Shown here in pieces: positions 21,462-32,500 of a DNA stretch of 64,000 bases. Numbering within the stretch: position 1 is the stretch's first letter; each line of letters opens with the position of its first letter. The notes beneath the pieces are model-generated. The model was not told where the DNA came from. It was given only the letters and a program-made list of their open reading frames with translations, and made no database searches. Position numbers and translations under genes: made by a program. The stretch is taken from the NCBI RefSeq assembly GCF_040183065.1, contig NC_091132.1, forward strand, positions 163,234,102 to 163,298,101, in the 5' to 3' direction. Source of the stretch: Periplaneta americana. Lineage: Eukaryota > Arthropoda > Insecta > Blattodea > Blattidae.

Positions 21462-21548
21462 CTGATGTTTCTTCTCTTCTATATCTGTGTTATTACTTCC
21501 TTCGAATGCTAGAGTGTCGATCTCACGTTCCTTCTTGACTATGTCCAT
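21462..21548 (-). CDS. ZNF-A exon E1' (canonical first coding exon)
   Basis: Acceptor TTTCTTTTTCAG|CTGTG followed at once by ATG (21548), donor CATCAG|GTATCCCACA, phase 0. 29 residues beginning MDIVKKEREIDTLAFEGSNN and ending IEEKKHQ. Copies: 3122-3214 (unit 0) and 48679-48765 (B). The acceptor just 5' of the ATG shows that a further untranslated exon lies upstream. Joining to E2' gives EEKKHQ-EGNLLDLQV, the usual join in this family. Confidence 0.8.
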
Positions 21549-21901
21549 CACAGCTGAAAAAGAAAAAAAAAGGAAACTTCAATTGACAAAGAATATGGCA
21601 TCCATTTGAATATACTTACTAGAAGCTGGAATAATTATTCCACATATTTCTAGCAGACAGAAACAAACGAGCATGTAGATTATAGGGCTGTTAAAGTGCA
21701 TTTACACAGTTCAAATTTCTATGCTTGCACCGTTGCTTACGAGATTATATACAAAATATATTTGTATAATTTCGTAACGCATGTACGCATGTAATTTGGG
21801 GAGAATATTGAAAGAATCAAGTTGAAAATGCAGGTTCTATTGAGATGCATATTTAGCCTGTGTGTACACGGTGGGCTGTGTTGAACATCATCTTCATTAC
21901 G

Positions 21902-21902
<1 letters not shown>

Positions 21903-21962
<60 letters not shown>
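21903..21962. repeat. (TA)n microsatellite
   Basis: About 29 TA units; at the matching place unit B has (GT)n(TA)n (49115-49179). Confidence 0.97.
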
Positions 21963-21964
<2 letters not shown>

Positions 21965-22009
21965 GTGTGTGTGTATTAATATAATATTCATTGGTTTGAT
22001 ATTGAATAT

Positions 22010-22308
22010 TGGTAAGATCCAAGATTCAGTCACCGTTTTTCCAGACCAATAGCAGATAGATGATGCGGTATATGGCATATGTACCATGGCAATACTAGAA
22101 AACATGAATTTAGTCGGGGGCTGCCATCTCCGAAACCCCCACAGTCTCATATTTCTTTCTCTTATCTTACACCATTTCACTACTCTCCCTCATTCACATA
22201 TTTTCCTGATTAATTTGGAATACCTAATTACCTATAAATACGCAGGGATTCAACCATAGGACCTTTCATTTAGTGAACCACTATGATAGCCATTACGCTA
22301 CGAATTCG
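22010..22308 (-). mobile_element. tRNA-like SINE S3, minus copy
   Basis: The minus strand reads TAGCGTAATGGCTATCATAG (A-box region), GGTTGAATCCC (B box) and later GGGGGTTTCGGAGATGGCAG, parallel to 19288-19640. Also in B at about 49200-49510. Confidence 0.55.
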
Positions 22309-22373
22309 TTGATGAACAAACCCTTAAGAATTATAGCATACTTACGAACAATTAACATCAAACACTTCCAAAG

Positions 22374-22580
22374 TTTGTATGATTTGAGGCTTTCTCGGCG
22401 TTGGTTCGCTAATATGTTTTCGCAGGATATCAGCCGAGTTAAGATTTTGGAATGCTCCAAGCTTTCGACTGCTATCTCTGCAGACATCTTCAGGGAAGAA
22501 GATGGCTGCAGAGATAGCAGTCGAAAGCTTGGAGCATACCAAAATCTTAACTCGGCTGATATTCCGCGAAAACATATTCG
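22374..22580. mobile_element. Foldback MITE with 10-bp target duplication
   Basis: ACTTCCAAAG flanks both sides (22364-22373, 22581-22590). Unit B at about 49566 has the single site GCTTCCGAAG. The arms pair over about 75 bp (ATGTTTTCGCAGGATATCAG against its complement, GCAGAGATAGCAGTCGAAAG at the centre). The left end has about 33 bp more than the right, so the right terminus is clipped. A 9-10-bp duplication would suit Mutator-like elements; that is inference. Confidence 0.75.
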
Positions 22581-22849
22581 ACTTCCAAAGTTATTAAACA
22601 TATGAGTATTATTATACCATAGCACTGAATTCATTAGTTTGCCATTAAATTTATTACAGTCAATATGACAAATAGATCACGAATCGATTAGCTTTATATT
22701 GTACAGGGAACTGATACGATATGACTGCGTTACTACACATATCCACTATCAATTGTGTTATTATACGTATATGAAATCCAATCACTACTCTACTTCATTT
22801 AGTATTCTATTAATGTTATTTAGCTATGTTTCACTGTCACATTTAAATT

Positions 22850-23060
22850 AAGATCATTCTTCCAACTTGTAATGTAATGTGCGGACATGCGTGATGTCAT
22901 ATAGGCCTATTACGTCATCCGTCTTATTTTTAGGGAAAACAGCTACTCTTCCTTGGATTGTATCACTGCTATCTAAGATGGCGGTAAAAATACCCAATCC
23001 AATACTCAGGCCTACGTAATTCTCAAATTTGTCATTGAACACTCCATACGCACTCGTATT
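22850..23060 (-). promoter_or_regulatory. Candidate promoter/5' UTR region of the E1' transcript
   Basis: It lies about 1.4 kb upstream of E1'. It contains AAGATGGCGG (plus strand, 22975-22984), a YY1/Pho-type motif common near insect transcription starts, and TGACGTAATA (minus, near 22910), CRE-like. Unit B at 51430-51600 keeps the block but has AAGATGGAGG and a weakened second site. A 5' exon somewhere upstream is required by the E1' acceptor; placing it here is a guess. Confidence 0.3.
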
Positions 23061-24067
23061 TGAGATAATCTTCCATAAAGCTAATCGTACTTGCAGATAT
23101 TTTCAGTTCAAGAAGTCCAACATCACCAATGAAAAACATTTTCAGTTTATTCTCGGCCATCTAAAACAATCAGCTGCTCACTACAAACTACCATTGAAGA
23201 AAATACGCACAGGATACCCAGCAGCATTGCTAGCTTTCAATTGCCGCATGCACTGTCATTTTTACGAGAAAAAAATATGCACAATTGAATGCGATTAATT
23301 TCCTCTTGCATTCATTATTTGAATGGTTAAAGGGGAAGGTAAAGTTGAAGCGTGTAGATGCACTTTTACCAGAATTTGCAAAATCTAGTATATATATATA
23401 CTAGATTGTGATATTTGTCACATAAAGCCGAACAATTGAGAATTGCAGTCGTGTGAGACACATTAACCGCCAACATATGTTGTACTAACAATTCAACAAT
23501 AATACAAAACAATAATCAGTATAGCATAAAAGTTTGAAATGTAAATGTCTTCTTGTTGTCCAATTTTTACATACGAGGATACATATACACCATACAGAGC
23601 AGATCGGTTCCAGTGCAAAGTACGAAAAATGTGTGGATGCTCTTCAATTCAAAAGGTCAAGCTTGAGTCACTTGAACTCCATTTGTGAAGATCAGATCAT
23701 ATAATTCACACCTATATAGAATATGATAAAATTTAACAATATACTCACTCGTATGAAATATAACGTAACGTAATTATTATCATCCCTCAGATATCAGCCT
23801 GCATAGTTGCAACTTTATTTTTACAACCTGCTCAGGATGATGTGATCAAGGAAGCTATGACAGCAACTGTGTTGTAGATAGACTTCTACTTGATTCTTTC
23901 AAACAAATGAGATTTTTCCCCACAATCTAAATAAAACAATGAGTTAGAAGACACATTATAAAGTGGCCAATTTAACTTGTATAGCGCTCTTCGCGGTGCG
24001 GAAGTTATGGAATTAAGGTTTTCTTGTGTAAATTGGTCTGCTTACAACGTTGTGTATAGGATGGGCG

Positions 24068-24129
<62 letters not shown>

Positions 24130-25105
24130 AAATCTCGTATGCTGCTTATAACTGCAATACCAAAACAAAAAGAAACAAATGATATATAATATTTTAGGCA
24201 AATTTTATAAAGTTACGGCCGTAGTTGTTAATAAGCAGCACTTTTTTCGTGCGTACTTGTGTAACAAAGCCGGGCATTCCTTAGGGTCTTTTTCTTGCAG
24301 ATAAAAAAAAAAACAGAAACTGGCAAAATAGTGGGTAATAAATGTGAAACAAAAAACTATTCTTAAGTAATCTGTAATAATGTTATATCCAATTTTATCA
24401 AAATATCTAATACACATACACAGAGACTTATGATCAGATATATCAGTATATTTGCCCAATATTAACGAATAAAATAAATCACCTAAAAACTTAGTTACTG
24501 ATTTTAACATTTATGGGGAAATAACACAATCTAATAATTAAAAAAAATATTAACGCAAGAGAGGAAACGCAACAGTAACGGGAAGCAGTTGAATCATTAT
24601 TCGCAATGAAAATCTGACTTAACCACAAGTTCATTAAATAGATCTGTAAACAGGTGATTGTATTTACAGAGAATAAACACATGAAAGTGCAGTCGTATAT
24701 TTTTAGATCATATAAGAGAATTGAAAATCTGAGATGTTCATTCCATATAGAAGACTATATGGCTGACCAGTATAAATTTGTATTTCGCCTAGAAGTGTTT
24801 AATATTATACGTTAGGTAGCTATAATGTTGACGATATGATAAAATAAATGATCAAAATATATGCCGTTGCTTTTCATGTTAATGTCGATTATCTTCCTTA
24901 TACTTATTTTCTTTCAGCGAATTATCTTTATGTGAATTACGTGTTTTGTCATACAGACAGCGATATGAATGGAGAAGGATTAATGATTCGTCAGGCGACA
25001 CCATTTTATTTTGTTTCTTCGAGAATTCTCCGACACCGGTATTGTTTTTTGCTTCATCGCTGATGTCAACGCAAAGAAAACGCCTTGAGTTTGCAGGCTT
25101 CTGTG
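23061..25105. other. Unit A upstream spacer
   Basis: Collinear with 51600-54720 of unit B. Holds a 30-bp palindrome AATCTAGTATATATATATAC.. at about 23380-23410 that resembles the two ends of MITE M1 joined, and a (TA)n tract at 24070-24127. A plus-strand frame of 89-93 codons (23029-23298) is open in both A and B but has no recognisable motif; I do not call it a gene. Confidence 0.5.
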
Positions 25106-25215
25106 TTAGGCCCGTAATACACATGCAGAGTTTTCGCCAGCGAGAAATGTGTTGCGAGAAAGGGGCGAAGAGCCTTCCTCCACACACTTGGAGTTCTCGC
25201 TTGGGGGAATTATTA

Positions 25216-25467
25216 TAGGAAAAACCCCGGAAAAAACCCCAACCAGGCAACTTGCCCCGACCGGGATTCGAACCCACTGGTTTCGCAGCCAGACGCGCTG
25301 ACCGTTACTCCACAGGTGTGGACTATATGATAGAGGATTCTTTGCTATGTTCTGATTAAAATTATGTAAACTGTTAACACATCCTATAGATACATTATCT
25401 CAAATGTTTAATTAATACTATTAAATCTCATCAAAATAAAATATAGTCCTATTTATTTTCAGATAAT
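25216..25467 (-). repeat. SINE S1 plus flank, first copy of a local direct duplication
   Basis: S1 head and body (minus) at 25216-25323, followed by about 144 bp of flank that repeats, SINE included, at 25926-26196 (offset about 728 bp). The duplication therefore took the SINE and its neighbour together after the SINE had landed in the Harbinger element. Confidence 0.85.
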
Positions 25468-25781
25468 ATAGGTTATGTATTTACGTATATTATCCTACTT
25501 AAATATATAATCTTTAAGTATATTGTCGTATTTTACAAATTACGTACGAACGCTATCTGAGTATTCAGATGATGAGAAAATCGAGTTACATGAACATATT
25601 TTGTTAATGAAAAGAAAAAGTAGGCCTAAAATTAAAGCCAGAAATACCTGAAAGTCACATTGTATCTTACGAAAATAAGGGCGAGTTTTGGACACTGGTT
25701 TCGATTTGAATGAAGATATGTTTCGGCATTATTTCAGGTTGAATAGACCACAGTTTTTTGCCATTCATTATATGATATATT

Positions 25782-26052
25782 TTATTTTATTGGGTTATTT
25801 TACGACGCTGTATCAACATCTAGATTATTTAGCGTCTGAATGATATGAAGGTGATAATGCCGGTGAAATGAGTCCGGTGCTGGACCCCGGACTCATTACC
25901 TTGCATTTGCTCGTATTGGGTTGAGGGAAAACCCCGGAAAAAACCCCAACCAGGCAACTTGGCCAGAAGGCAACTTGCCCAGACCGGGATTCGAACCCGG
26001 GCCACCTGGTTTCGCAGCCAGACGCGCTGACCGTTACTCCACAGGTGTGGAC
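25782..26052 (-). mobile_element. SINE S1, near full length
   Basis: The minus strand has the head ACACCTGTGGAGTAACGGTC, B box GGGTTCGAATCCC, body TTTTTTCCGGGGTTTTCCC, and the 3' part ending CGTCGTAAAATAACCCAATA then a TAAAA tail. A 15-bp internal repeat (CCAGAAGGCAACTTG) is extra in this copy. Confidence 0.9.
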
Positions 26053-26689
26053 TATATGATAGAGGATTCTTTGCTATGTTCTGATTAAAATTATGTAAAC
26101 TGTTAACACATCCTATAGATACATTATTTCAAATGTTTAATTAATACTATTAAATCTCATCAAAATAAAATATAGCCCTATTTATTTTCAGATAATCTGA
26201 TATTTGTCTCTAAATTTCTTCTTTAAGTTTCGTGTTTTTATAGTTTTCATCCCGTGTATCCTATAAATAGGCCTACGGGTGACATCGTACAAGTTCGATT
26301 ATCAGCCATCTTTCCTCATTTTCAAATAAAAACAATACAATTCATCGCCACCTGTGATATCTTTTTCTACATTCAATCGTCATAAAGAGTATAAATGTCA
26401 AACATCTTTGATAAATGTGTCAAGAAAATTCGCTGAGCTACCGATCCCAGCGAGAAACTCGCGCGAGGTTTTTGCCTCGAGCGAGAATTTCTTCCAATGT
26501 GTGGACGTCCATTTGAATTCATGTTATCAATTTTTTAATTTTCTCGCAACACATTTCTCGCTGGCGAAAACTCTGCAAGTGTGTTCCAGGCCTTAATATT
26601 GTCGTTTAGGTTTAAAACGTTTACGAAAATCATTGTGAATGCTTACATTAAATAACCTGACGGTTACTTTTCATTGTGAATGTCTATTT

Positions 26690-28512
26690 TGAGGTTAGAG
26701 TTTTCCGGACTAATAGGCCGTGGTCTACTGGCGATGTTACGACCAGACGTTTTGTCTACAACTGCGGAAGACATCATCAATGGCGTGCCATTCTGGGCCA
26801 TAGTGTTTCTCCAGCGTGCCAGGGACAACTAGTGCTATGATTGGAAGCGCGTCTTGATTTATATGGGGAACTGGGTGTGGATCGCTGTTGACAGTGCTGT
26901 GCGGGCCGTGGTCCGAAACCAAAACATTGAAACCGCCGGCGAGGACCGCACTGTCAACAACAAAACCTCCAGCGCACACCGCATTATCAACAGCGAGACA
27001 CACCAAGTTCCCCATATAAATCAGAACACGCATCGAATCGTACCAGCAGTTGTCCCTGGGACGCTAAAGAAAACACTACGCCCCAGACTCCTCCCCGCTG
27101 ATGATGTCTGCCGCAATTGTAGACGAAACGTCTGGTCGTAACATCCACGGTTGCCAGATAAAGGAATCGAAACCATCGTACTAAATTATGAAAATTGTCG
27201 TACTACAGCATAAAATTGTCGTACATTTCTCAACTTCCCAATATATTTCTAGTCCACTGCTGTGTAGTAATGGTTAGCACGTCTGACTGTGAAATGAGCG
27301 AGTCAGAGATCATACCCCAGATGAGACGAGTTGTCTGGTTGACGTTTCCAGGTTTTCCCTCTACCCATTAATAGCAAATGCTGGTTAACTTTCGGTGCTG
27401 GAGTCATTTCGCTGGCATTATCACCTTCATATCATTACGCAGTTGATAAAGAATCGCAAAATAAATATATCTACTAGTAAATTTTAGTTCCAATTAGAAA
27501 TACTACTAATTATAGTTCACATCCATAATGACATTCAGCACTGAAACAAATCACCACCCTTTTCTTCATCATCAAAACTGTCATCGCTGTAAGGCGTGCA
27601 CGATGACGCTTAGTTAGAATCAACTTTCTTATATTTAAAGTCAGTAGAACTTGATCTTTGGCCGGCGCAGCAGCACATAGGCCAATAAATGCGGCTAAAA
27701 ATTATATCAAATTAATTCATCTACAGTCGACTCAAACCCGACACGTCTATAATGTCGGCGGGTTTAGACTTCTTAATGCTACTTCGGTACTATTTCATGA
27801 TAAAAGATTTCCTTCATCGAACAAACAAGGCATTTAATAAAATTAAATTCGTATTACTTTGATATAACTACGCCGTCTGCGTGAAACCTAGAGCTCAAGA
27901 TGACAAATTATGACTTGCATGGCAAGCGTGGTTAACAGAGCGATTTGAAAACATCCCCCCATCCTTAAAACATGTTTCTTTCATATTAATCCAGGACATA
28001 TGAAGAGTCCAGTGCAAGAATGATGGATGTCACTTTCTTGTCGAAAATGAACCAAGACTGTCAATGCATAGCTTAAGACATATAGAATGTACACATAGAG
28101 TTAGATGGCATTAACACTGATAGTCATTGTCCAGTAATGATAGGAAAATCACAGTTAAGCTTTGAGCGCTAAGCATTTCAAAATTTCAATTGCTTCTCCT
28201 GCAAAATGTATTCCAAATTATATCCATCATTCTTGCAGTGTACTCTTCATATTAAATTAAGAAAAGTTGTCTAAAAGGTACGAATTAACTGTCAATATTA
28301 TTTTAATTATAAACCAACATTATAAGTTCCCAATTATTTTTTCCCCTCAGTGAAATATTCGTAGAAAATTGCGTACGACATAGAGTGCGGTCGTACCTCG
28401 TACAATTAGTCAAAACAGTCGTATGCGTACGACTATAGTCGTACATATGGCAACCCTACTAACATCGCCAGTAGACCACGTTCTATTAGCCCAGAAAGTC
28501 TAACCTCATTGA
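26690..28512. mobile_element. Palindromic MITE with ~130-bp TIRs, split by a hAT insertion
   Basis: Left arm from GAGGTTAGAGTTTTCCGGAC through TACTGGCGATGTTACGACCA; the right arm is its complement, divided by the insertion 27146-28458 and finishing CTAACCTC at 28512. The core holds ACCAAAACATTGAAACCGCC-type sequence. Unit B has the same element at 54819-55290 but with its right arm deleted. Confidence 0.8.
27146..28458. mobile_element. hAT-like non-autonomous element, 1313 bp
   Basis: Ends CACGGTTGCCAGA and, in complement, TAGGGTTGCCATA, near the usual hAT CAGGGTTGCCA. The 8-bp flanks GTAACATC (27138-27145) and CTAACATC (28459-28466) agree at 7 of 8. It is rich in CGTAC-type repeats near both ends. 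A degenerate S1 SINE (plus) lies at about 27250-27465. No open frame. Confidence 0.8.
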
Positions 28513-28869
28513 CGCTGGCCATGAAAGCCTACATTCGATTATTACTTTTGTTGATTATGGATGGATTAGCTGTATTCTTCCATGGATACTTCATTCTTAA
28601 TGGTTCTGAATTTAGACTGCCATTAAGTCGTGATGTTATAAACTTCCCAGCTTGATATATTTATTTGGCGTAAATTTATGCTATCATAGAAAAAAACTTT
28701 GTATTATACACATTCGTAAAGTTATCGTTTTAGCCCTCGTATGTTTGTGGCACGAGGCAAAGCCGAGTTTCACAAACTTTACACTCGTGTCAAAAAAAAA
28801 AAAAAAAAAAAAAAGAGAACATTTACGAACTTGTCTCTTGAATAATAATTCTCAAAGCCAGCCAATAGC

Positions 28870-29395
28870 TTTAATGGAACAATGGAAGGAAAATGAGACA
28901 ATGTGTTCATGCAAGCTGACAGGCATTTGAAGAAATTAGTAGAAGAAAATTGGCAATGATTAGTACCAATCGCAAAAAAGGTTCTTTTGTTAAATAGTCA
29001 TAATATTCCAATCTGGGGTCATCGGAATAACTGCATAATCATAATGGATTCAAGCGCGGTATCTGAAAGAAAGACAGTTACTGCGCCCCGAAAGAATGGA
29101 ACCCTATCAGCAAAACCCCTCAAAATGATGTAATTGAAAATTGTAGAGATTTAATACTTCAGTAAATTGTAGATCATATAAAAAGGGGACAGTAATTTAC
29201 AATACTTGCCAAAGAGAACATTTATGAAAATAGACTTGCCTACATGTGAGCAATTACGACTGTGCGATAGTTATTTAGATATGCCAGGTAACAGAGCAAA
29301 CGAAGATATTGTAGGTTATGTAAACATCAGTGACTTGACAGCAGATGAACTAACAAACACGACACTAACCATTGTTACTAATATTGGGTTATAAG
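28870..29395 (+). pseudogene. hAT-type transposase fossil (DUF4371-like), unit B copy
   Basis: Longer than the A copy. Upstream blocks IPIWGHRNN and IIMDSSAVSER correspond to the 'LPLRGHRDN ... dSs' start of DUF4371. The open piece 29206-29394 contains CEQLRLCDSYLDMPGNRA, EDIVGYVNISDLTADELTNT. Several stops; same relic as in A and C. Confidence 0.7.
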
Positions 29396-30544
29396 TTCAC
29401 AACATACGAGTGTAAGCCTATCATAGAGGCGTCAGTATCACAGAGATTTTTCCGACTCTCTAAATTTACTGAGTTACTAACACAATCTGACGAATCATAA
29501 ATAATTTCTTTATTTTTATCCTTCTACATTACATAGCTTCTCTCTTAGCAAAGGAACTCTTCTTGGTTGCCTAGAACTGGTAGGCTGTCGCACTTTGCTT
29601 CAAACTGAATTTCACTTCATCTTTAAAGTTGCTTAATCCTAAAAATATGTTAATAAAATGTTACTCTTCACCAGAAAGTGATTTTTCATCTTGAAAACAA
29701 AATCAATCTACATATTAAGTCTCCTGGAATTCAGTTCACGAAACAAACCACACGAATGCCTGTCTTTTGGATCTTACAAATACAAATTCTTACCATTTCA
29801 CATACTAATTACTACAAAATTTATGCTTACAAAACAACTGAATTGCGCTAGATACGTCCACAAATGCCTGAGATATTACTAGTTTTCTTCAAATTATTGT
29901 CTTGAACATAGACCTATTGATAGTAACAGGTCTCAAAAAATATATTCACTTCCGTTCTCCTGTCTACCCTAAAACTGATATCTCTGTTTTCAACATTTAT
30001 AGCCTTCTACCAGACTTCTCCTACACTATTTACACAGTATAGATACTTGATGTTTCGAAGGCCATTGCTGTTTCCATTAATTCTCCAGTAATTACACTAA
30101 AGGTGTTATTACATCCTACTTCCATTACCTTTGTGACACATCAAATCATACACCCACGCGCAAAATCATTCACTTACACCTTTCACATTGCTTTTCAATA
30201 GCAGAATGAAAACTTCCCCTCCACCTCTATTGCATACATCACTCATTAGTATGATATGACACTAATCAGACTTGAGACGTATACAAACAATTACTGTTCC
30301 TCTGACATATATCATCAAGTCAGCTTTAATGTGACTAATACTGTTCCCTTCAACTACCACTGTTTTCAGAATTGTTCTAATTATTTCCTTTCCTTACAGT
30401 AGCGATAATTTCTGTTCGACAGAAATGATTATTTTTCATATGTGAACACACGAAGATCTCGCGAACTGAATGTCTGGGGTCTCAATCGGCTTCCAATCTT
30501 CGATTAAGACTACAGAAATCACAAGCAAAATGATCGATAAGCAT
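29396..30544. other. Unit B spacer
   Basis: Collinear with 7486-8494 plus 9694-9790 and with 56190-57300. It carries the empty site of the CACTG element near 30430. No gene. Confidence 0.6.
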
Positions 30545-30839
30545 GACTGTGCCAGTCTTAAGTTTGCATATCTTTCGTGCAGGCTGCAAACCACATTATG
30601 GCTACACGTCTAAATATCTGGCTCTACATCTCTTTCAATTGTCACGAAAAGCAGAAACAGTCACCACAAATGGCGCAGTCACATCGATTCTCACTTACGT
30701 ATCTCGTTACATGCTGTTACAGATCTTGCGAGAACGAGAAAAACGTCCCACAAACATCGCAGCTGCACCTCTCACTTGTGTCTAAGAGAGCATACAATTT
30801 TACACTACCAGATTCCGAAAATAGCTTTCACTTATATCG
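30545..30839 (-). pseudogene. Decayed distal fingers, unit B
   Basis: Degenerate finger remnants matching 9790-10124 and 57303-57590; they lie 3' of the stop codon at about 30828-30840. Confidence 0.65.
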
Positions 30840-31335
30840 CAACTGAATACCTTCTGCCCGTGTGTGTACGTTTCTATGGTTTTTTGCATTAATGGATCTC
30901 GAAAACTTCTTTCCACATATATCGCAAGCGAATGCCTTCACCCCAGTGTGTACGAGTCTATGCTTTTTTTGCATTACTAGATTCCGAAACCTTTCCACAT
31001 ATATCACAAGTGAATGCCTTCTCCCCAGTGTGTAGGATTCTATGTTTTTTAACAGAACCAGACCGGGAAAATTTTTTCCCACATATATGACAAGTGAATG
31101 GGTTCTCCCCTGTGTGTACGAGTGAATGCATTTTAAGATGACCAGATTCCAAAAACTTTTTTCCACATATATCACAAGCAAATGCCTTCACCCCAGTGTG
31201 TACCAGTCTATGCTTTTTTGCATTACTAGATTCCGAAAACTTCTTTCCACATATATCACAAGTGAATGCCTTCTCCCTAGTGTGTAGGATTCTATTTTTT
31301 TTACAGAACCAGACTGCGAAAATGTCTTTCTACAT
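30828..31335 (-). pseudogene. ZNF-B array, part cut off by the DUF7869 element
   Basis: The minus strand resumes with KTFSQSGSVKK, then FTCDICGKKFSESSNAKKH, FACDICGKKFLESGHLKMH, FTCHICGKKFSRSGSVKKH, FTCDICGK with a short frame slip, and FACDICGKKFSRSINAKNH, ending HTRAEGIQLRYK and a stop. ZNF-C ends in HTRTEGIQL and a stop at the same place, so this is the ancestral C terminus. The reading frame slips at least twice here, and the piece is separated from the main array by 2.7 kb. Confidence 0.75.
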
Positions 31336-31859
31336 TTGAGGCGCCCGAGATGAAAATGGGCTATGTGACTTTTTTTTTTTTTTGTTTTTTCAGAAAATGA
31401 GTTATTGACGTCATTGGCAAGTTTGGGTTGAAGACTTTTAAGCTGTGAAAGGTGCAGTTTCAAAATGGTTTATTTTAGACATGTAAAATGCATGGAGAAA
31501 ATTAGTACTTGTATCAAAATGGGATATGTTATTATTAATGAATTAATCAAAATGGGATATGTCAGCCATTATTTGAACAGATGAAAATGGGCTATATTTC
31601 ATATCTTTACGTTATATTTCCAGAGCACATGAAACAGAATGGTCTATGTTTGCCAAAGTTTGTGTGGTTTAAGTTTTTCCGCTAGATTTTTCAGAAAACT
31701 AATATGGTTTAGACCTTAGTTACACAGTGATTATGCCTCTACAAGTCTGTTCTAATTTATAAGGCAAGGTCTGTATTGCTATGAAAAATATTTATTTAAA
31801 CTAATGTAATGGGCGTTAATTTATGAATTACGGTAACACTACATCTGACAGAAGATTAC

Positions 31860-32500
31860 AGGCTATGACTGCTCAACGTATTCATCTGCTAAGAGTGAAA
31901 AGTTTTTATGAAATCAAGAATGAGATGTCTGCAGACCTTCTCACTTTGATCTATGATTGTCAGCAAAATTTGGCATTTCCACGTCTTCTAACCAAGTAAC
32001 ATATTAAGCCAGGCAATATTACATGTACAATGAAACAGTAGTTGAGCAGAGGTAAGACAAAATATTGAGACACAGTGCATTTTCTTACACATGCTAGAAA
32101 ATGAGACTTCTAAAGGAAATTCTGAAGGAATAGACTGATATGTAATGATATGAATGGAATTGAGAAAATTCTTTTGGTCTCAAATGTCACAAAAATGCTA
32201 CTATAATATCGACGATCTGTTGATGGTTCTACAATGAAGCTCCATCATCCCTGATATATGACGGGATTCTATTCCTTCTTCTTGGACAGTTTTCTACCCT
32301 GCGACAAAATATTCGGAAAAGTGGAGAATCGAATAAAAAAACAAGAGTTGATTGTGTTGCCAAAAGAATATCATATTATCATTGGGAAACATGCAACTGT
32401 AATCAAGGTTGGCAATGAAGAATGTCCAGTCTGTAAATGAAAGAAATTTACAAAAGATATGATGAAACCGAACAGCTCCATTCTGTTTAAGATCTCATTA
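31860..32500 (+). pseudogene. DUF7869-like coding remnant
   Basis: Blocks in order: FYEIKNEMSADLLTLIYDCQ, QNLAFPRL (about 31905-31995), stops, then the open piece 32258-32440 with FYSFFLDSFLPCDKIFGKVE, KQELIVLPKEYHIIIG. The family pattern is 'FDLQKVLPTPKL ... SFLPCDxDFGxIEK', abundant in arthropods. Its activity is not established to my knowledge; a transposase role is inferred from the TIRs. At least four stops. Confidence 0.6.

Larger units (their letters stand above)
25109..26592. mobile_element. Non-autonomous PIF/Harbinger-like element, 1484 bp
   Basis: About 50-bp TIRs: GGCCCGTAATACACATGCAG on the left and, in complement, GGCCTGGAACACACTTGCAG on the right, both continuing AGTTTTCGCCAGCGAGAAAT. 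TTA is duplicated at 25106-25108 and 26593-26595. Unit B at about 54722 reads ...TCTATGTTAATATTGTGG with one TTA: the empty site. A 3-bp TWA duplication and GGCC ends fit PIF/Harbinger. No transposase; the interior is filled by two S1 SINE copies. Confidence 0.9.
7205..28869 (-). repeat. Tandem ZNF unit A
   Basis: Collinear with unit B over its whole length. The hAT fossil, decayed distal fingers, finger array, exons E3, E2, E1, E2', E1' and the palindromic MITE occur in the same order at 7.3k/29.3k, 10k/30.7k, 14k/35k, 16.3k/42.9k, 18.3k/46k, 20.4k/48k, 21.5k/48.7k and 26.7k/54.8k. Private insertions are at 8495-9693, 10125-13146, 22374-22580, 25109-26592 and 27146-28458. Confidence 0.85.

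Noticed and set aside
23029-23298. 89-codon plus-strand frame kept in unit B (51600-51881)
   Set aside because: No recognisable domain and the units are recent enough for a frame to survive by chance; kept only as a note in the spacer entry.
26737-27141. Two ~95-codon frames with similar peptides on opposite strands
   Set aside because: Explained by the palindromic MITE; each arm's complement gives the other's peptide.
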